Assembly (NCBI RefSeq): GCF_004564075.1
Contig: NZ_CP038256.1
Span: 1,550,001-1,614,000 of the forward strand
From: Microbacterium sediminis
Lineage (GTDB): Bacteria; Actinomycetota; Actinomycetes; Actinomycetales; Microbacteriaceae
Length of the DNA: 64,000 nucleotides
Direction of reading: 5' to 3'
Shown here: piece by piece, positions 17,496 through 29,743 of the stretch
Position numbering within the stretch: position 1 is the stretch's first letter
Layout of the letters: the number at the start of each line of letters is the position of its first letter
Position numbers and translations under genes: made by a program
Notes under the pieces: generated by a model
What the model was told of the DNA's origin: nothing
Databases searched by the model: none
What the model saw: only the letters and a program-made list of their open reading frames with translations

Positions 17496-18092
17496 ATGCC
17501 CACGCCCCGCACTCGCCCCACTCTGCTCGCCGTCTGGCTCATGATCGCGGGGGCGATCGGCTGGTGGGCGGCGTTCTCGCTCACGATGGAGCGCTTCGCT
17601 CAGCTCGCCGATCCCGATGCCTCCGCCGGCTGCGATTTCAGCGTCCTGGTGCAGTGCAGCGCCAACCTCGAGTCGGTGCAGGGCTCGGCGTTCGGCTTCC
17701 CGAACCCGATCCTCGGACTCACCGGCTGGGTCGCGCCGATCGTGGTGGGGGCGGCGATCCTCGCCGGCGCCCAGTTCGGGCGCGTCTTCTGGCTGCTGTT
17801 CGCGGCCGGCATGACGTTCGCCTTCGGGTTCGTCGTGTGGCTGATCGTGCAGAGCATCTTCGTGCTGCACACGCTGTGCCCGTGGTGCATGGTCACGTGG
17901 GTCGTGACGATCCCGTCGTTCTATGCGGTGCTGCTGCACGTCATGCGCAACGGGGCGCTGCCGCTCCCCCGGGCCGCGCAGCGCAGCGCCGATCGCCTCA
18001 TGAGCTGGCTGCCGCTGCTCGCGGTGGGCAGCTACGCCGTCATCGCCGTCGTCGCGCAGCTGCGCCTCGACGTGCTGGCCACCTTCCTCTGA
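17496..18092 (+). CDS. VKOR-family (vitamin K epoxide reductase-like) membrane oxidoreductase
   Basis: Membrane enzyme that passes electrons from newly made periplasmic disulfides to quinone, partnering a DsbA-like protein. The 198 residues show four or five helices, the loop cysteines C46 and C54 (SAGCDFSVLVQC), and the active-site C128-x-x-C131 in LHTLCPWCMV. Length is usual for stand-alone bacterial VKOR. The start follows a leaderless-type promoter. It converges with yebC across a very strong terminator. Confidence 0.9.
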   Translation: MPTPRTRPTLLAVWLMIAGAIGWWAAFSLTMERFAQLADPDASAGCDFSVLVQCSANLESVQGSAFGFPNPILGLTGWVAPIVVGAAILAGAQFGRVFWLLFAAGMTFAFGFVVWLIVQSIFVLHTLCPWCMVTWVVTIPSFYAVLLHVMRNGALPLPRAAQRSADRLMSWLPLLAVGSYAVIAVVAQLRLDVLATFL

Positions 18093-18137
18093 CGCGACAG
18101 GGCGCGGCGGCCGTGGTGGCCGCCGCGCCCTGTCGCG
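18093..18137. terminator. Bidirectional terminator with a perfect 20-bp stem
   Basis: The arms 18093-18112 and 18118-18137 are exact complements around the 5-nt loop gtggt. They lie between the convergent VKOR-like and yebC genes, so one hairpin serves both strands. Confidence 0.88.
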
Positions 18138-18150
18138 CGGGTGGGATCGC

Positions 18151-18906
18151 TCAGTCGTTCTCGAGCTCGGCGAGGACCTCGGGCGAGACGTCGATGTTCG
18201 TGTAGACGTTCTGCACGTCGTCGCTGTCCTCGAGCGCGTCGATGAGGCGGAAGACCTTGCGGGCCGTGTCGGCGTCGGCGGGCACCTTGACGTTCGCGAC
18301 GAACTCGGCGTCGGCCGACTCGTACTCGATGCCGGCGTCCTGCAGCGCGGTGCGCACGGCCACCAGGTCGCTCGCCTCGGTGACGACCTCGAACCCGTCG
18401 GGGTGCGGCTCGATCTCCTGCGCGCCGGCCTCGAGGGCGGCCATCATGACGTCGTCCTCGGTCGTGCCCTCGCCGGAGACGACGATGACGCCCTTGCGCT
18501 CGAAGTTGAACGACACGCTGCCCGGGTCGGCCATGTTGCCGCCGTTGCGCGTGACCGCCGTGCGGACCTCGGCCGCCGCGCGGTTCTTGTTGTCGGTGAG
18601 GCACTCGATCAGCATCGCGACGCCGCCGGGCGCGTAGCACTCGTACATGATCGTCGTGTAGTCGACGGCCTCGCCGCCGATGCCGGCGCCGCGCTTGATG
18701 GCGCGCTCGATGTTGTCCTTCGGCACCGAGGTCTTCTTCGCCTTCAGCACCGCGTCGAACAGGGTCGGGTTGCCCGACTCGTCGGGGCCGCCCAGGCGCG
18801 CCGCGACCTCGATGTTCTTGATGAGCTTCGCCCACGACTTCGCGCGCTTGGCGTCGATGACGGCCTTCTTGTGCTTCGTGGTGGCCCACTTGGAATGCCC
18901 GGACAT
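18151..18906 (-). CDS. YebC/PmpR family protein
   Basis: The 251-residue protein has the family N-terminus [20 protein letters not shown] and the three-domain layout. Members bind DNA as regulators, and some act at the ribosome to relieve stalling at proline runs. The family block [20 protein letters not shown] is present (about 80-100) and the C-terminal ferredoxin-like domain is complete. On the minus strand TAGAAT in the spacer upstream is a likely -10. In many actinobacteria yebC precedes ruvC; here no ruvCAB is visible, so the gene is apart from its usual partners. Confidence 0.93.
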   Translation of the reverse strand: MSGHSKWATTKHKKAVIDAKRAKSWAKLIKNIEVAARLGGPDESGNPTLFDAVLKAKKTSVPKDNIERAIKRGAGIGGEAVDYTTIMYECYAPGGVAMLIECLTDNKNRAAAEVRTAVTRNGGNMADPGSVSFNFERKGVIVVSGEGTTEDDVMMAALEAGAQEIEPHPDGFEVVTEASDLVAVRTALQDAGIEYESADAEFVANVKVPADADTARKVFRLIDALEDSDDVQNVYTNIDVSPEVLAELEND

Positions 18907-18940
18907 GAAACTCCCGATCGTCTGGCTGGTTCTGACAATT

Positions 18941-20119
18941 CTATTCCGCGCGGCCGCGGACCCGCCGCGCGGGGCGCGGCAGCCGCTCCAGAGCGGTGCG
19001 GACGTCGTCGGGATCGGCGGCGAGGCAGATGCGGATCCAGCCCTCTCCCCCGCGCCCGAAGGCGCTGCCCGGCGCCACCGCGACGTTCTCGGTGAGCAGG
19101 AAGCGCTGCGCCCACGCGGCGACGTCGCCCTCGGTGGCGTGCGACACGTCGATCCACAGGTAGAACGCGCCCTGCGGTCGCTGGTACCGCAGCCCAAGAT
19201 CGTCGAGCTGCGCGGTCGCCGCGTCGATCGCGGCGCGGTAGTCCGCGCGGGCGCGCTCGATGTGGTCGGTCGGCCCGGTCAGCGCCGCGATCGCCGCGAA
19301 CTGCTCGGGCATGGCGACGCAGGCGATCATGGCCTCCTGCAGCGCGCGCATGGTGCCGGCCAGGCCGGTGGGCGTGACGAGCCACCCGACGCGGGCGCCG
19401 GTCATGGCGTGGCTCTTCGACGTGGAGAACACGCTGAGCACCCGCTCCTGCTCGCCGAGGTCGGCGGCCACGGCCGCGAGCGACGTGTGCGGCCCGTCCC
19501 AGACGAAGTGCTCGTACACCTCGTCGCTGATGACCCACAGATCGTGTTCCGCGGCGAAGCGGACGATCTGCTCGAGCACCGGCCGGGCGTACACGACGCC
19601 GAGCGGGTTGGACGGCGAGTTGACGACGATGGCGCGCGTGCGCGGGGTCACGAGGCGCTCGAGCTCGGCGGCGTGCGGCGTGAAGCCGTGCTCCGCGCGC
19701 AGCGGGTACGGCACGGGCACGGCGCCCTGGGCGCGCGGGAACATCGTGAACGTCGTGTAGCCGGGGTCGGGAATGAGGACATCGTCGCCCTCGGCGAGGG
19801 TGAGCGTGAACGCCTGCGCGAGCGCCTGCGTGCCGCCCACCGTCACCCACACCTGCTCGATGTCGACGTCGATGCCGTTCTCGCGCGCCAGCTTGTCGAC
19901 GATCGCGCGGCGCAGCGCCGGCAGGCCGCCGTTACCCGCGTAGTTCGTGTCGTCGCGATCCCATGCCTGCCGCGCCGCATCGGCGATGTGCGGCGGAACG
20001 GCCTGGTTCGGCTCGCCCACGACGAGCATGATGGGGTCGTCGAGCGTCATGGCGAGCTCGAAGATGCGGCGGGTGCCCGATTCCGGCACGGAGGAGAGGT
20101 GAGCGGCGAGCTGAGGCAC
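18941..20119 (-). CDS. Class I/II pyridoxal-phosphate aminotransferase
   Basis: The 392-residue fold-type I aminotransferase has the PLP-binding Lys in [17 protein letters not shown] (about residue 230), the substrate/PLP blocks [23 protein letters not shown], and [11 protein letters not shown] with the Asp that contacts the pyridine nitrogen. The C-terminal Arg that binds substrate carboxylate is in GWIRICLA. It resembles aspartate/aromatic aminotransferases, but the donor and acceptor are not decidable. It is followed by yebC 34 bp downstream. Confidence 0.87.
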   Translation of the reverse strand: MPQLAAHLSSVPESGTRRIFELAMTLDDPIMLVVGEPNQAVPPHIADAARQAWDRDDTNYAGNGGLPALRRAIVDKLARENGIDVDIEQVWVTVGGTQALAQAFTLTLAEGDDVLIPDPGYTTFTMFPRAQGAVPVPYPLRAEHGFTPHAAELERLVTPRTRAIVVNSPSNPLGVVYARPVLEQIVRFAAEHDLWVISDEVYEHFVWDGPHTSLAAVAADLGEQERVLSVFSTSKSHAMTGARVGWLVTPTGLAGTMRALQEAMIACVAMPEQFAAIAALTGPTDHIERARADYRAAIDAATAQLDDLGLRYQRPQGAFYLWIDVSHATEGDVAAWAQRFLLTENVAVAPGSAFGRGGEGWIRICLAADPDDVRTALERLPRPARRVRGRAE

Positions 20120-20130
20120 GAGGACTCACG

Positions 20131-22518
<2,388 letters not shown>

Positions 22519-22571
22519 CTAGAGACGCCCTCCGACATCCCCGCGGGGCTGGACACCGCCCGGACGCGGCG

Positions 22572-23675
22572 TCAGACGGCCGCGGGCACGGCCGAGACGG
22601 TGCGATCGATCGTGCACTGGCCGAGCACGCGCGTGCCGGCGTAGACGACGGCGGTCTGCCCGGGCGCGACGCCGTGCAGCGGCTCGTCCGGGCGGATCAC
22701 GAGCTCGCCGTCGCGCACCACGGCGACCGCCGGAACCGGGTCGGCGTGCGCGCGCACCTGCACGTCGCACGCGAACTCCTCGTGCGGCGCGTCGGGCGCC
22801 GTGCCGGCCCACGTGAACCGGGCGCCGGCGAGCTCCGCGATCGCCAAGGCCTCGCGCGGGCCGACCACGACGGTGTTGGACACGGGCCGCACCTCGAGGA
22901 CGAATCGCGGCTTGCCGTCGGGCGCCGGCACGCCGAGGCGCAGGCCCTTGCGCTGGCCGACCGTGAACGCGTGGGCGCCGTCGTGCGAGCCGACGACCGC
23001 GCCGCTGCGATCGACGATCTCCCCGGGCGCCGTGCCGACCTTCTCGGCCAGCCAGCCGCGCGTGTCGCCGTCGGGGATGAAGCAGATGTCGTAGCTGTCG
23101 GGCTTCGACGCCACGGCGAGGCCGCGCGCCTCGGCCTCGGCCCGCACGAGCGCCTTGGACGGCGTCTCGCCGAGCGGGAAGAGGCAGTGCGCCAGCTGAT
23201 CGGCGGTGAGCACGCCCAGCACGTAGGACTGGTCCTTGGCCTCCTCGCTGGAGCGGTGCAGCTCCAGCCCATTCTCGCCGTCGCGCAGGATCGCGTAGTG
23301 ACCGGTGCACACGGCGTCGAACCCCAGTTCGAGCGCCCGCTCGAGGAGCGCCGCGAACTTGATCCGCTCGTTGCAGCGCATGCACGGGTTCGGGGTGCGC
23401 CCGGCGCGGTACTCGCTGACGAAGTCCTCGATCACGTCGTCGCGGAAGCGCTCGGAGAAGTCCCACACGTAGAACGGGATTCCGAGCCGGTCGGCCACGC
23501 GACGGGCGTCCATCGCGTCCTCGATCGTGCAGCAGCCCCGGCTGCCGGTGCGCAGCGTGCCGCCCGCGCGCGAGAGCGCCAGGTGCACGCCGACCACCTC
23601 GTGACCGGCCTCCACGGCGCGCGCGGCCGCGACGGCGGAGTCCACTCCGCCGCTCATGGCCGCCAGCACGCGCAT
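22572..23675 (-). CDS. mnmA: tRNA-specific 2-thiouridylase
   Basis: MnmA adds sulfur to U34 of Lys, Glu and Gln tRNAs, taking it from a cysteine desulfurase. The PP-loop [10 protein letters not shown] (8-17), the Cys pair for persulfide relay (NPCMRCN near 100; [10 protein letters not shown] near 195), and the C-terminal beta-barrel are present. Length 367 is normal. The desulfurase gene at 23810 lies upstream on the same strand, across a 134-bp gap, which fits its role as sulfur donor. Confidence 0.95.
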   Translation of the reverse strand: MRVLAAMSGGVDSAVAAARAVEAGHEVVGVHLALSRAGGTLRTGSRGCCTIEDAMDARRVADRLGIPFYVWDFSERFRDDVIEDFVSEYRAGRTPNPCMRCNERIKFAALLERALELGFDAVCTGHYAILRDGENGLELHRSSEEAKDQSYVLGVLTADQLAHCLFPLGETPSKALVRAEAEARGLAVASKPDSYDICFIPDGDTRGWLAEKVGTAPGEIVDRSGAVVGSHDGAHAFTVGQRKGLRLGVPAPDGKPRFVLEVRPVSNTVVVGPREALAIAELAGARFTWAGTAPDAPHEEFACDVQVRAHADPVPAVAVVRDGELVIRPDEPLHGVAPGQTAVVYAGTRVLGQCTIDRTVSAVPAAV

Positions 23676-23809
23676 GCTCCCAGGGTACGCGCGTCGGCTG
23701 GGCGGGGACTCCGGCGCAGCGCTCGATACGCTGCCGGCATGGCCCTCCGGATCCGTCGCGCTCGAGGGCTACACCGACGCGATCGTCGACGCGATCTGGG
23801 GCTGAGCCG

Positions 23810-24970
23810 CTACCGGCCGAGCCGGCGATAGGCGTCCGGCAGGGCGCGCAGCAGCGCGTCGAGGTCGTCGGGCGTCGTCGTGCGCCCGAGCGTGATGCGC
23901 AGCACCTGCCGGGCCTCGGCCTCGGAGCGCCCCATCGCGAGCACCACGTGCGAGGGCTCGGCGACGCCCGCCTGGCAGGCCGAGCCGGTCGAGACGGCGA
24001 TCCCCGCCTGGTCGAGCAGGAACAGCAGCGACTCCCCCGCCGCGCCCGGCAGCAGCAGCAGGATCGTGCCGGGGAGCCGATCGATCGGGTCGCCGAGCAG
24101 CTGCGCCTCGGGCAGCGCGTCGCCCAGGCGCGTCAGGAACTCCTCGCGCAGCGCCCCGAGGCGCGCCGCCTCGTCCTCGCGCTCGGCCTCGGCGCGTTCG
24201 GCGGCCGTGGCCAGCGCGACCGCCCCCGCCACGTCCTGCGTGCCGGCGCGCAGGCCCCGCTGCTGCCCGCCGCCGTGCAGGAGCGGCTCCAGCGCCGCGG
24301 TGCGGGAGACCACGAGGGCGCCGGTGCCGACCGGGGCGCCGAGCTTGTGGCCCGACACGCTCAGCGCGACGAGGCCGGCGCCCGATGGCGCGTCCCCCCG
24401 CCACCGCGCGAACGACACGGGAACGTGCCCGAAGGCCGAGACGGCGTCGACGTGCAGCGGCACGCCCGCCTCCCCCGCCGCCGCCGCGAGCGACGCGACG
24501 TCGTTGATCGTGCCGCTCTCGTTGCCGGCCGCGATCGCCGTCGCCAGCGCGATCGCCCCCGAGCCGACCGCCGCGGCGAACGCCGGAGCCGGGATGCGTC
24601 CCACCGCGTCGATGCCGACCGGCACGACGCGAGCGCCCTCGCGCGCGGCCAGCCACGCGGCGGTGTCGAGCACGGAGTGATGCTCGCCGTCGGGCAGGAC
24701 GATCCCGTCGTTCCCCGCCCGCCGGGCCCGCCACAGGCCCTGCAGCGCGAGGCCGACCGACTCCGTGCCGCCCGAGGTGAACACGACCTCGATCGGCTGC
24801 GCGTGCAGCACCGCGGCGAGGCGCTCGCGCGCGTCCTCGAGCAGCCGCCGGGCGTCCTGACCGGCGCCGTGGATCGACGACGCGTTGCCGATCGTCTCGT
24901 GCGCCGCGAGCCACGCGTCACGCACCTCGGGCCGCAGCGGCGTGGTGGCCGCGTGGTCGAGGTAGATCAC
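23810..24970 (-). CDS. Cysteine desulfurase (NifS/IscS type)
   Basis: The PLP enzyme takes sulfur from cysteine to give a persulfide. K209 in SVSGHKLGAPVGTGALV is the PLP Schiff-base lysine and C332 in VSTGSACQAG is the persulfide-bearing residue. H98 (DGEHHSVL) and the Asp in PLHVDAVSAFGH are the usual cofactor residues. 386 residues. It is probably the donor for MnmA downstream and for iron-sulfur assembly in general. The thioredoxin-like gene lies 10 bp upstream in the same direction. Confidence 0.94.
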   Translation of the reverse strand: MIYLDHAATTPLRPEVRDAWLAAHETIGNASSIHGAGQDARRLLEDARERLAAVLHAQPIEVVFTSGGTESVGLALQGLWRARRAGNDGIVLPDGEHHSVLDTAAWLAAREGARVVPVGIDAVGRIPAPAFAAAVGSGAIALATAIAAGNESGTINDVASLAAAAGEAGVPLHVDAVSAFGHVPVSFARWRGDAPSGAGLVALSVSGHKLGAPVGTGALVVSRTAALEPLLHGGGQQRGLRAGTQDVAGAVALATAAERAEAEREDEAARLGALREEFLTRLGDALPEAQLLGDPIDRLPGTILLLLPGAAGESLLFLLDQAGIAVSTGSACQAGVAEPSHVVLAMGRSEAEARQVLRITLGRTTTPDDLDALLRALPDAYRRLGR

Positions 24971-24980
24971 GGCGCTCGTC

Positions 24981-25910
24981 TCAGAACAGCAGGTTCGTCA
25001 GGCGCCCGCGGGCCCGCACGACGCGCGGGTCGGTGGCGCCGACCACGCCGAACAGCTCCACGAGGCGCTCCTGCACGGGCTTGCGCGCGTCCGCGGGAAG
25101 CGCCGCGAACAGATCGAGCAGACGGTCGAAGGCGTCGTCGACGTGGCCGCCGGCCAGGTCGAGGTCGGCCACGGCCAGCTGCGCGTCGACGTCGGTGGGC
25201 GACTCGGCGGCGGCGGCGCGGACCGCGACCGGGTCGGCCTCCTGCACGCGCGAGAGCAGCCGCACCTGGCCGAGACCGGCTTGGGCGTCGGCGTCGCGCG
25301 GGTTCTCCTTCAGCGCCTTCTCGTACGCCGCGATCGCCCGCGGGTAGTCGCCCGCCTCGATGGCCGCGTACGCCTCGGCGTGCAGCGGCGGCAGCGGCGG
25401 CTCGGCGGGCGCCTCGGGGGCGTCGCCGCCCTCGACGGGCACCGTGCCGGTCACGCCGTTCTGCGCCGCGAGCTGCAGCAGCTGGTCGAACACCTGGCGC
25501 ACCTGCTCCTCGGGCACCGCGCCGGTGAACAGCGGCACGGGCTGCCCACCCACGAGCGCGACCACGAGCGGGATCGACTGGGCGCGGAACGCCTGCATGA
25601 GCTGCGGGTTCGCGTCGACATCGACCTTCGCCAGCACCAGGCGCCCGGCGAGCTCGGTGACGACCTTCTCGAGCACGGGCGAGAGCTGCTTGCACGGGCC
25701 GCACCACTCGGCCCACAGATCCACGACCACCGGCACGGTGCGCGACAGCTCGAGCATCTGCCCGAACGTGGCGTCGGTGACGTCGTGGACGAGGCCGCTC
25801 GGGGCGGCGCCGGAGGGGGTGCCGGCCTGCGCCTGCGGCGCGGGGCGGTTGCGCAGCGCGGACAGATCGACCGCGCCGCGCAGGGCGGCGGTGGGTGCGT
25901 AGTCGCTCAT
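24981..25910 (-). CDS. Thioredoxin-domain protein with TPR-like C-terminal part (CnoX/YbbN-like)
   Basis: The 309 residues have a thioredoxin fold with active site WAEWCGPC (C70, C73) and the cis-Pro loop QSIPLVVALVGGQPV, followed after residue 180 by TPR-like helices (YAAIEAGDYPRAIAAYEKAL). This fused layout is that of CnoX/YbbN, a chaperone-like holder for proteins under oxidative stress. The intact CxxC suggests a redox-active form. It precedes the desulfurase by 10 bp, so it may be in the same operon. Confidence 0.85.
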   Translation of the reverse strand: MSDYAPTAALRGAVDLSALRNRPAPQAQAGTPSGAAPSGLVHDVTDATFGQMLELSRTVPVVVDLWAEWCGPCKQLSPVLEKVVTELAGRLVLAKVDVDANPQLMQAFRAQSIPLVVALVGGQPVPLFTGAVPEEQVRQVFDQLLQLAAQNGVTGTVPVEGGDAPEAPAEPPLPPLHAEAYAAIEAGDYPRAIAAYEKALKENPRDADAQAGLGQVRLLSRVQEADPVAVRAAAAESPTDVDAQLAVADLDLAGGHVDDAFDRLLDLFAALPADARKPVQERLVELFGVVGATDPRVVRARGRLTNLLF

Positions 25911-25926
25911 CGGTCCTCTTCCTCGA

Positions 25927-27762
25927 TCACTGGGGCTCTTCGATCACACCATCGGTGACGGCCGACGACCAGCCGAGCAGGCGGATCTTCTCGTCGCTGC
26001 CCTGCGCCGGCACGTAGAAGAACAGCGGGCTGGTGTCGGTGCGCACGAAGCTGCCGGCCGTCTCGGTCTCGCCCGTGAGGGCCTCGAGGGCGGGATCGCC
26101 GTTGTTGCGCACCACGCCGAGCTCGTTGGTGGCCGTGACCTTCTCGAAGCGCGTCACGCCCACGGCGACGATCGCGCCGTTGTGCAGCGTGGCCAGGGCG
26201 ATCGGCTCGGAGTCCGCGGGGTCCTGGCCGAAGGTGATCTCGCCCGCGACGTCGTCGGCGGTGAACTTCGCCGCGGTCTCGTCGCGCACGCGCTTGACCT
26301 CGGTGCGGAACGTGTCGCCCTCGGCCTGGAACGCGGCGGCGAACTCGCTCTCGTCGCCGTGACCGAGCACGTCGGCGTAGGCGGCGGCGACGTCGGCGGG
26401 CGCCATCTGCAGGAACGACGAGTCCGGCGGCACGAGCGCCGAGCCCTGGTACGACGGCGCGAGATCGGGGATCTCGGCGCTCGGCTCGAGGCTGGCGATG
26501 TACGAGACCTTGTACTTCGCCCACGGGTCGGCCTGCGTCATCGTGAGGATCGTGGGCGGCACGGCGGGGTCGGCCTCGTCCGAGACGACCACGAGCGCGG
26601 TGCGCGGCCACTCGTCGAACGCCTGCGGCAGCAGCACCTCGATGGGCGACGCGGGAATCTTCGGCAGCGGCGCGTAGTCGCCGAACTGGCCGCGGATGCG
26701 GTAGTTCACGCTGCGCATCTGCAGGGCGAGACCGTCGAGCCGCTCCTGGGCGACGTTCTCGTCTGCGGCCTCGTCGGCGGCCGCGACCGTCGCGGACACG
26801 TCGGCGACGATCCGCGCCGCCTGCGCGTCGGTGAGGGCCGGCGCCTGCTGATTCTCGGGCGCGATGACCGTCTCGGTCGGCGTGGGGCTGGGTTCGGGGA
26901 ACGCCTCGCCCGTGCAGCCGGCCAGCAGCGCCACGCTCAGCCCGATCGCCGGCACGGCGATGAGCGAGCGGCGCTTCGGGCCGATCGAGCGACGCGTGGG
27001 CGTGCCGGACGAGATCACGCCCTTCTGCTCGCCGCCCTCGATGGCGCCGCCGTCCTTGGCGAGGTCGATGGGCTCGGTGCGCGGCACGGGCAGTCCCTTG
27101 CGACGCGGGCCGCGGGCGCGGCGCGAGTGCAGGATGCCCGAGATGTACAGCAGGAGCCCGACGAGCAGCAGCGCCGCGCCGCCCGCCATGAGCCACGGCG
27201 CGTACGGCGTGCTGTTGTCGATCGGCCACGTGAGCGTGATGTCGCTCGGGGCGGGCGCGGCGCCGTCGGTGGCCAGCAGCACCGCCATGTCGCTGCCCTC
27301 CGGGAAGCGGAATCGCTCCTGCAGCGAGCCGTCGCCCGTGAACTCCTCGAGCCACAGGTCGGAGCCGGCGGGATTGCGCACCGCGGGCTCCTCGCCCTCG
27401 GCCGGCGCCACCTCGGCGTCCACGGTCTCCGACTCGATCGCCACGCCCTCCGTGGCGTCGTCGCTCACCGAGACGCGCGTGTAGGTCTGATCCGACAGCC
27501 AGGCCTCCATGTCGTGCGCCCGGCCGTACGAGGCGAACAGGGTGCCCTCGCCCGCCACGTCCAGCGTGCCCGACTCGCCGTCGAGCGCCTCGGGCAGCGC
27601 GGCGAAGACGTCGTCCTCCAGGAGCACGAACGGGGTCTGCTCCTCGACATCGATCGACACGGTGCGCTCGTCCGGTCCGAGCCAGACCGTGCGCTGGGCG
27701 ATGCCCAGGCCGATCAGCCCGGCGGCGAGCACGAACGCCACGACGGCCCAGACGAATCGCAC
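25927..27762 (-). CDS. Multi-span membrane protein with an internal lipobox and a lipoprotein-like C-terminal half
   Basis: The 611 residues have an N-terminal helix (4-22), an outside domain, a second helix (about 187-210), a basic cytoplasmic linker, and a third hydrophobic stretch (about 267-282) that ends in VALLAGC (C283). This stretch has all the marks of a lipoprotein signal: basic Arg/Lys run, hydrophobic core, lipobox. The C-terminal 330 residues look extracytoplasmic. I name no domain with confidence (annotated as DUF-type in related genomes). The frame is continuous, so either this is one membrane protein with a third helix, or the lipoprotein half is also made separately (see findings). 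Confidence 0.75.
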   Translation of the reverse strand: MRFVWAVVAFVLAAGLIGLGIAQRTVWLGPDERTVSIDVEEQTPFVLLEDDVFAALPEALDGESGTLDVAGEGTLFASYGRAHDMEAWLSDQTYTRVSVSDDATEGVAIESETVDAEVAPAEGEEPAVRNPAGSDLWLEEFTGDGSLQERFRFPEGSDMAVLLATDGAAPAPSDITLTWPIDNSTPYAPWLMAGGAALLLVGLLLYISGILHSRRARGPRRKGLPVPRTEPIDLAKDGGAIEGGEQKGVISSGTPTRRSIGPKRRSLIAVPAIGLSVALLAGCTGEAFPEPSPTPTETVIAPENQQAPALTDAQAARIVADVSATVAAADEAADENVAQERLDGLALQMRSVNYRIRGQFGDYAPLPKIPASPIEVLLPQAFDEWPRTALVVVSDEADPAVPPTILTMTQADPWAKYKVSYIASLEPSAEIPDLAPSYQGSALVPPDSSFLQMAPADVAAAYADVLGHGDESEFAAAFQAEGDTFRTEVKRVRDETAAKFTADDVAGEITFGQDPADSEPIALATLHNGAIVAVGVTRFEKVTATNELGVVRNNGDPALEALTGETETAGSFVRTDTSPLFFYVPAQGSDEKIRLLGWSSAVTDGVIEEPQ

Positions 27763-27946
27763 GGCATCACTCCTTCGAGGATCCGCCGGACGCGCCTTCC
27801 GGCGATGAACGATCGACCGCGGATCGCAGAGAACTCGACTTCTCAGCCTAGCGAACCCTCCCCTGGACGTCGCCAGGGAGCGTCGTCACGGCGAAGTCGC
27901 CGCGTGCCCCTATCCTGACTCGGAGGTCCGCCCCAGAAGGAGCACG

Positions 27947-28996
27947 ATGAAGATCCACAACCCGTTCCGCGTCGCCCTCGTGGCCACCCTCGGTGTGGGG
28001 CTGGGGATCCTGCTCATCGGCAGCCTCCAGTCGCTGTCGACGATCCTGCTGTATGTCGGCACGGCCCTGTTCATCTCGCTCGGTCTGGACCCCGTGGTCT
28101 CCTGGCTGGAGCGCCGCCGCCTGCCCCGCTGGGCGGCCGTGCTGATCACCCTCGTGCTCGTGCTCGGGGTGTTCGCCGGGATCGTGTGGATCATCCTGCC
28201 CACGCTCATCCAGCAGGTCTCGCAGCTGGTGCGCCAGATCACGATCATCGTCAACGGCGACACGTGGCAGGAGGACATCCGCGGCTTCCTGACCGACACG
28301 TTCCCCGGGCTGATGGTGGACGACATCTTCGATCAGGCCAACCAGTGGCTCCTCGACAACATCGCCACGATCAGCGAGAGCGTTCTCGGGGCGACGCTGG
28401 GCGTCGTGAACGGCCTGTTCGGCGTGTTCATCGTGCTCATCCTCACGATCTACCTGACGGCCTCGACGCCCTCGCTGAAGAACGCCGTCTACCAGCTCGT
28501 GCCCGCCTCCCAGCGCGAGTCGTTCATCGGCCTCGCCGACCAGATCACCGACTCGGTCGGCTACTACGTCATGGGGCAGGTGACGCTCGGCGTCATCAAC
28601 GGCGTGCTGAGCGCGATCTTCCTCACGATCATCGACGCGCCCTTCCCCGCCGTGCTGGCCGTGGTGGCGTTCCTCGGGTCGCTCATCCCGCTCGTCGGCA
28701 CCATCTCGGCCTCGGCGATCATCGTGCTGACGTGCCTGATCCCGAACCTCGGCTCCACCACCACCGCGATCATCGCCGCGATCTACTACCTCGTCTACAT
28801 GCAGATCGAGGCCTACGTCGTCTCGCCGCGCGTCATGAGCCGCGCCGTCTCGGTCCCCGGCGGCGTGGTCGTCGTCGCCGCCCTGGCCGGCGGCGCGCTC
28901 CTCGGGCTGCTCGGGGCGCTCATCGCCATCCCCGTGGCGGCGAGCGTGCTGATCATCTACCGCCAGGTGGTCATCCCGCGCATGAACGAGCGCTGA
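27947..28996 (+). CDS. AI-2E/PerM family membrane transporter
   Basis: The 349 residues show about eight transmembrane helices in the family pattern: N-terminal pair, a soluble segment, then three pairs with the conserved GxxxGxxx and FLGSLIPLVGTI blocks. The C-terminal end has AGGALLGLLGALIAIPVAA typical of the family. Substrates are unclear; some members export autoinducer-2 or act in ion transport. AGAAGGAG stands just before the ATG. TATCCT upstream is a likely -10. Confidence 0.88.
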   Translation: MKIHNPFRVALVATLGVGLGILLIGSLQSLSTILLYVGTALFISLGLDPVVSWLERRRLPRWAAVLITLVLVLGVFAGIVWIILPTLIQQVSQLVRQITIIVNGDTWQEDIRGFLTDTFPGLMVDDIFDQANQWLLDNIATISESVLGATLGVVNGLFGVFIVLILTIYLTASTPSLKNAVYQLVPASQRESFIGLADQITDSVGYYVMGQVTLGVINGVLSAIFLTIIDAPFPAVLAVVAFLGSLIPLVGTISASAIIVLTCLIPNLGSTTTAIIAAIYYLVYMQIEAYVVSPRVMSRAVSVPGGVVVVAALAGGALLGLLGALIAIPVAASVLIIYRQVVIPRMNER

Positions 28997-29002
28997 CGCC
29001 CG

Positions 29003-29743
29003 TCAGGCGGCCGGCCACACGGTCGGCAGCGGCAGCGCCGACGGGTTCACGGCCGCGACGATCTCGCTGAGCACGCGGGAGGTCTGCTTCTCGCCGACCC
29101 AGAGGTGCTTGCCCTCGGCCACGGGGATCAGGCGGATGTTCGGGGCGACGGCGAAGCGCTGCGCCGCCTCCGCGGGCCGGAGGAAGTCATCGTGCTCCGG
29201 GATGAGCGCGATCACGGGCCGCGGGTCGTCCCGCCAGGCTCGCACCTCGTCCTCGGTGGCGCGGTGCAGCGGCGGCGAGAGCAGCACCATGCCGCGGATG
29301 TCGTGGTCGCGGCCGTACTTGAGCGCCAGCTCGGTGCCGAAGGACCAGCCGACGATCCAGGGGTTCGGCAGCCCCCGCTCAGCGACGAACGCCATCGCGG
29401 CGGCCACGTCGGCCTCCTCGGTCACGCCCTCGCCGAACGCGCCCTCGCTCGTCCCCCGCGGCGAGCTCGTGCCGCGCGTGTTGAACCGGAGCACCGCGAG
29501 GTCGGCCAGCGCCGGGAGGCGGGCGGCGGCCTTGCGGATGATGTGCGAGTCCATGAAGCCACCCGCGGTCGGCAGCGGATGCAGGGTGACGAGCGTCGCG
29601 ACGGGATCGCGGTCGGCCGGCAGCGCGAGCTCGCCCACCAGGGTGAGCCCGTCGGCGGTGTGCAGCTCGATGTCCTCGCGGCGGGCGGGCAGCAGCGTCG
29701 CCCCGCGGATCTCGGTCGGCTCGAGGCCGGTCGCGTCGGTCAT
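29003..29743 (-). CDS. Alpha/beta hydrolase
   Basis: The 246-residue protein has the nucleophile elbow GWSFGTELALK (Ser near residue 120), with a probable acid Asp in IPEHDDFLRPAE and the His in EGKHLWVG at the end. The oxyanion segment LHPLPTAGGFMDSH follows the first strand. It resembles dienelactone-hydrolase/CocE-like esterases of unknown substrate. It overlaps the zinc-ribbon-like gene at 29740 by 4 nt (ATGA), so the two are co-translated. Confidence 0.85.
   Translation of the reverse strand: MTDATGLEPTEIRGATLLPARREDIELHTADGLTLVGELALPADRDPVATLVTLHPLPTAGGFMDSHIIRKAAARLPALADLAVLRFNTRGTSSPRGTSEGAFGEGVTEEADVAAAMAFVAERGLPNPWIVGWSFGTELALKYGRDHDIRGMVLLSPPLHRATEDEVRAWRDDPRPVIALIPEHDDFLRPAEAAQRFAVAPNIRLIPVAEGKHLWVGEKQTSRVLSEIVAAVNPSALPLPTVWPAA

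Noticed and set aside
15069..18092. Plus-strand frame of about 1000 codons opposite rne
   Set aside because: Shadow of rne. Only the last 199 codons (17496-18092) are a real gene, the VKOR-like protein.
23674..23805. 43-codon plus-strand frame in the gap between mnmA and the desulfurase, ending [15 protein letters not shown]
   Set aside because: The end looks protein-like, but the start overlaps mnmA, there is no ribosome site, and I recognise no family. It may be the tail of a lost gene.
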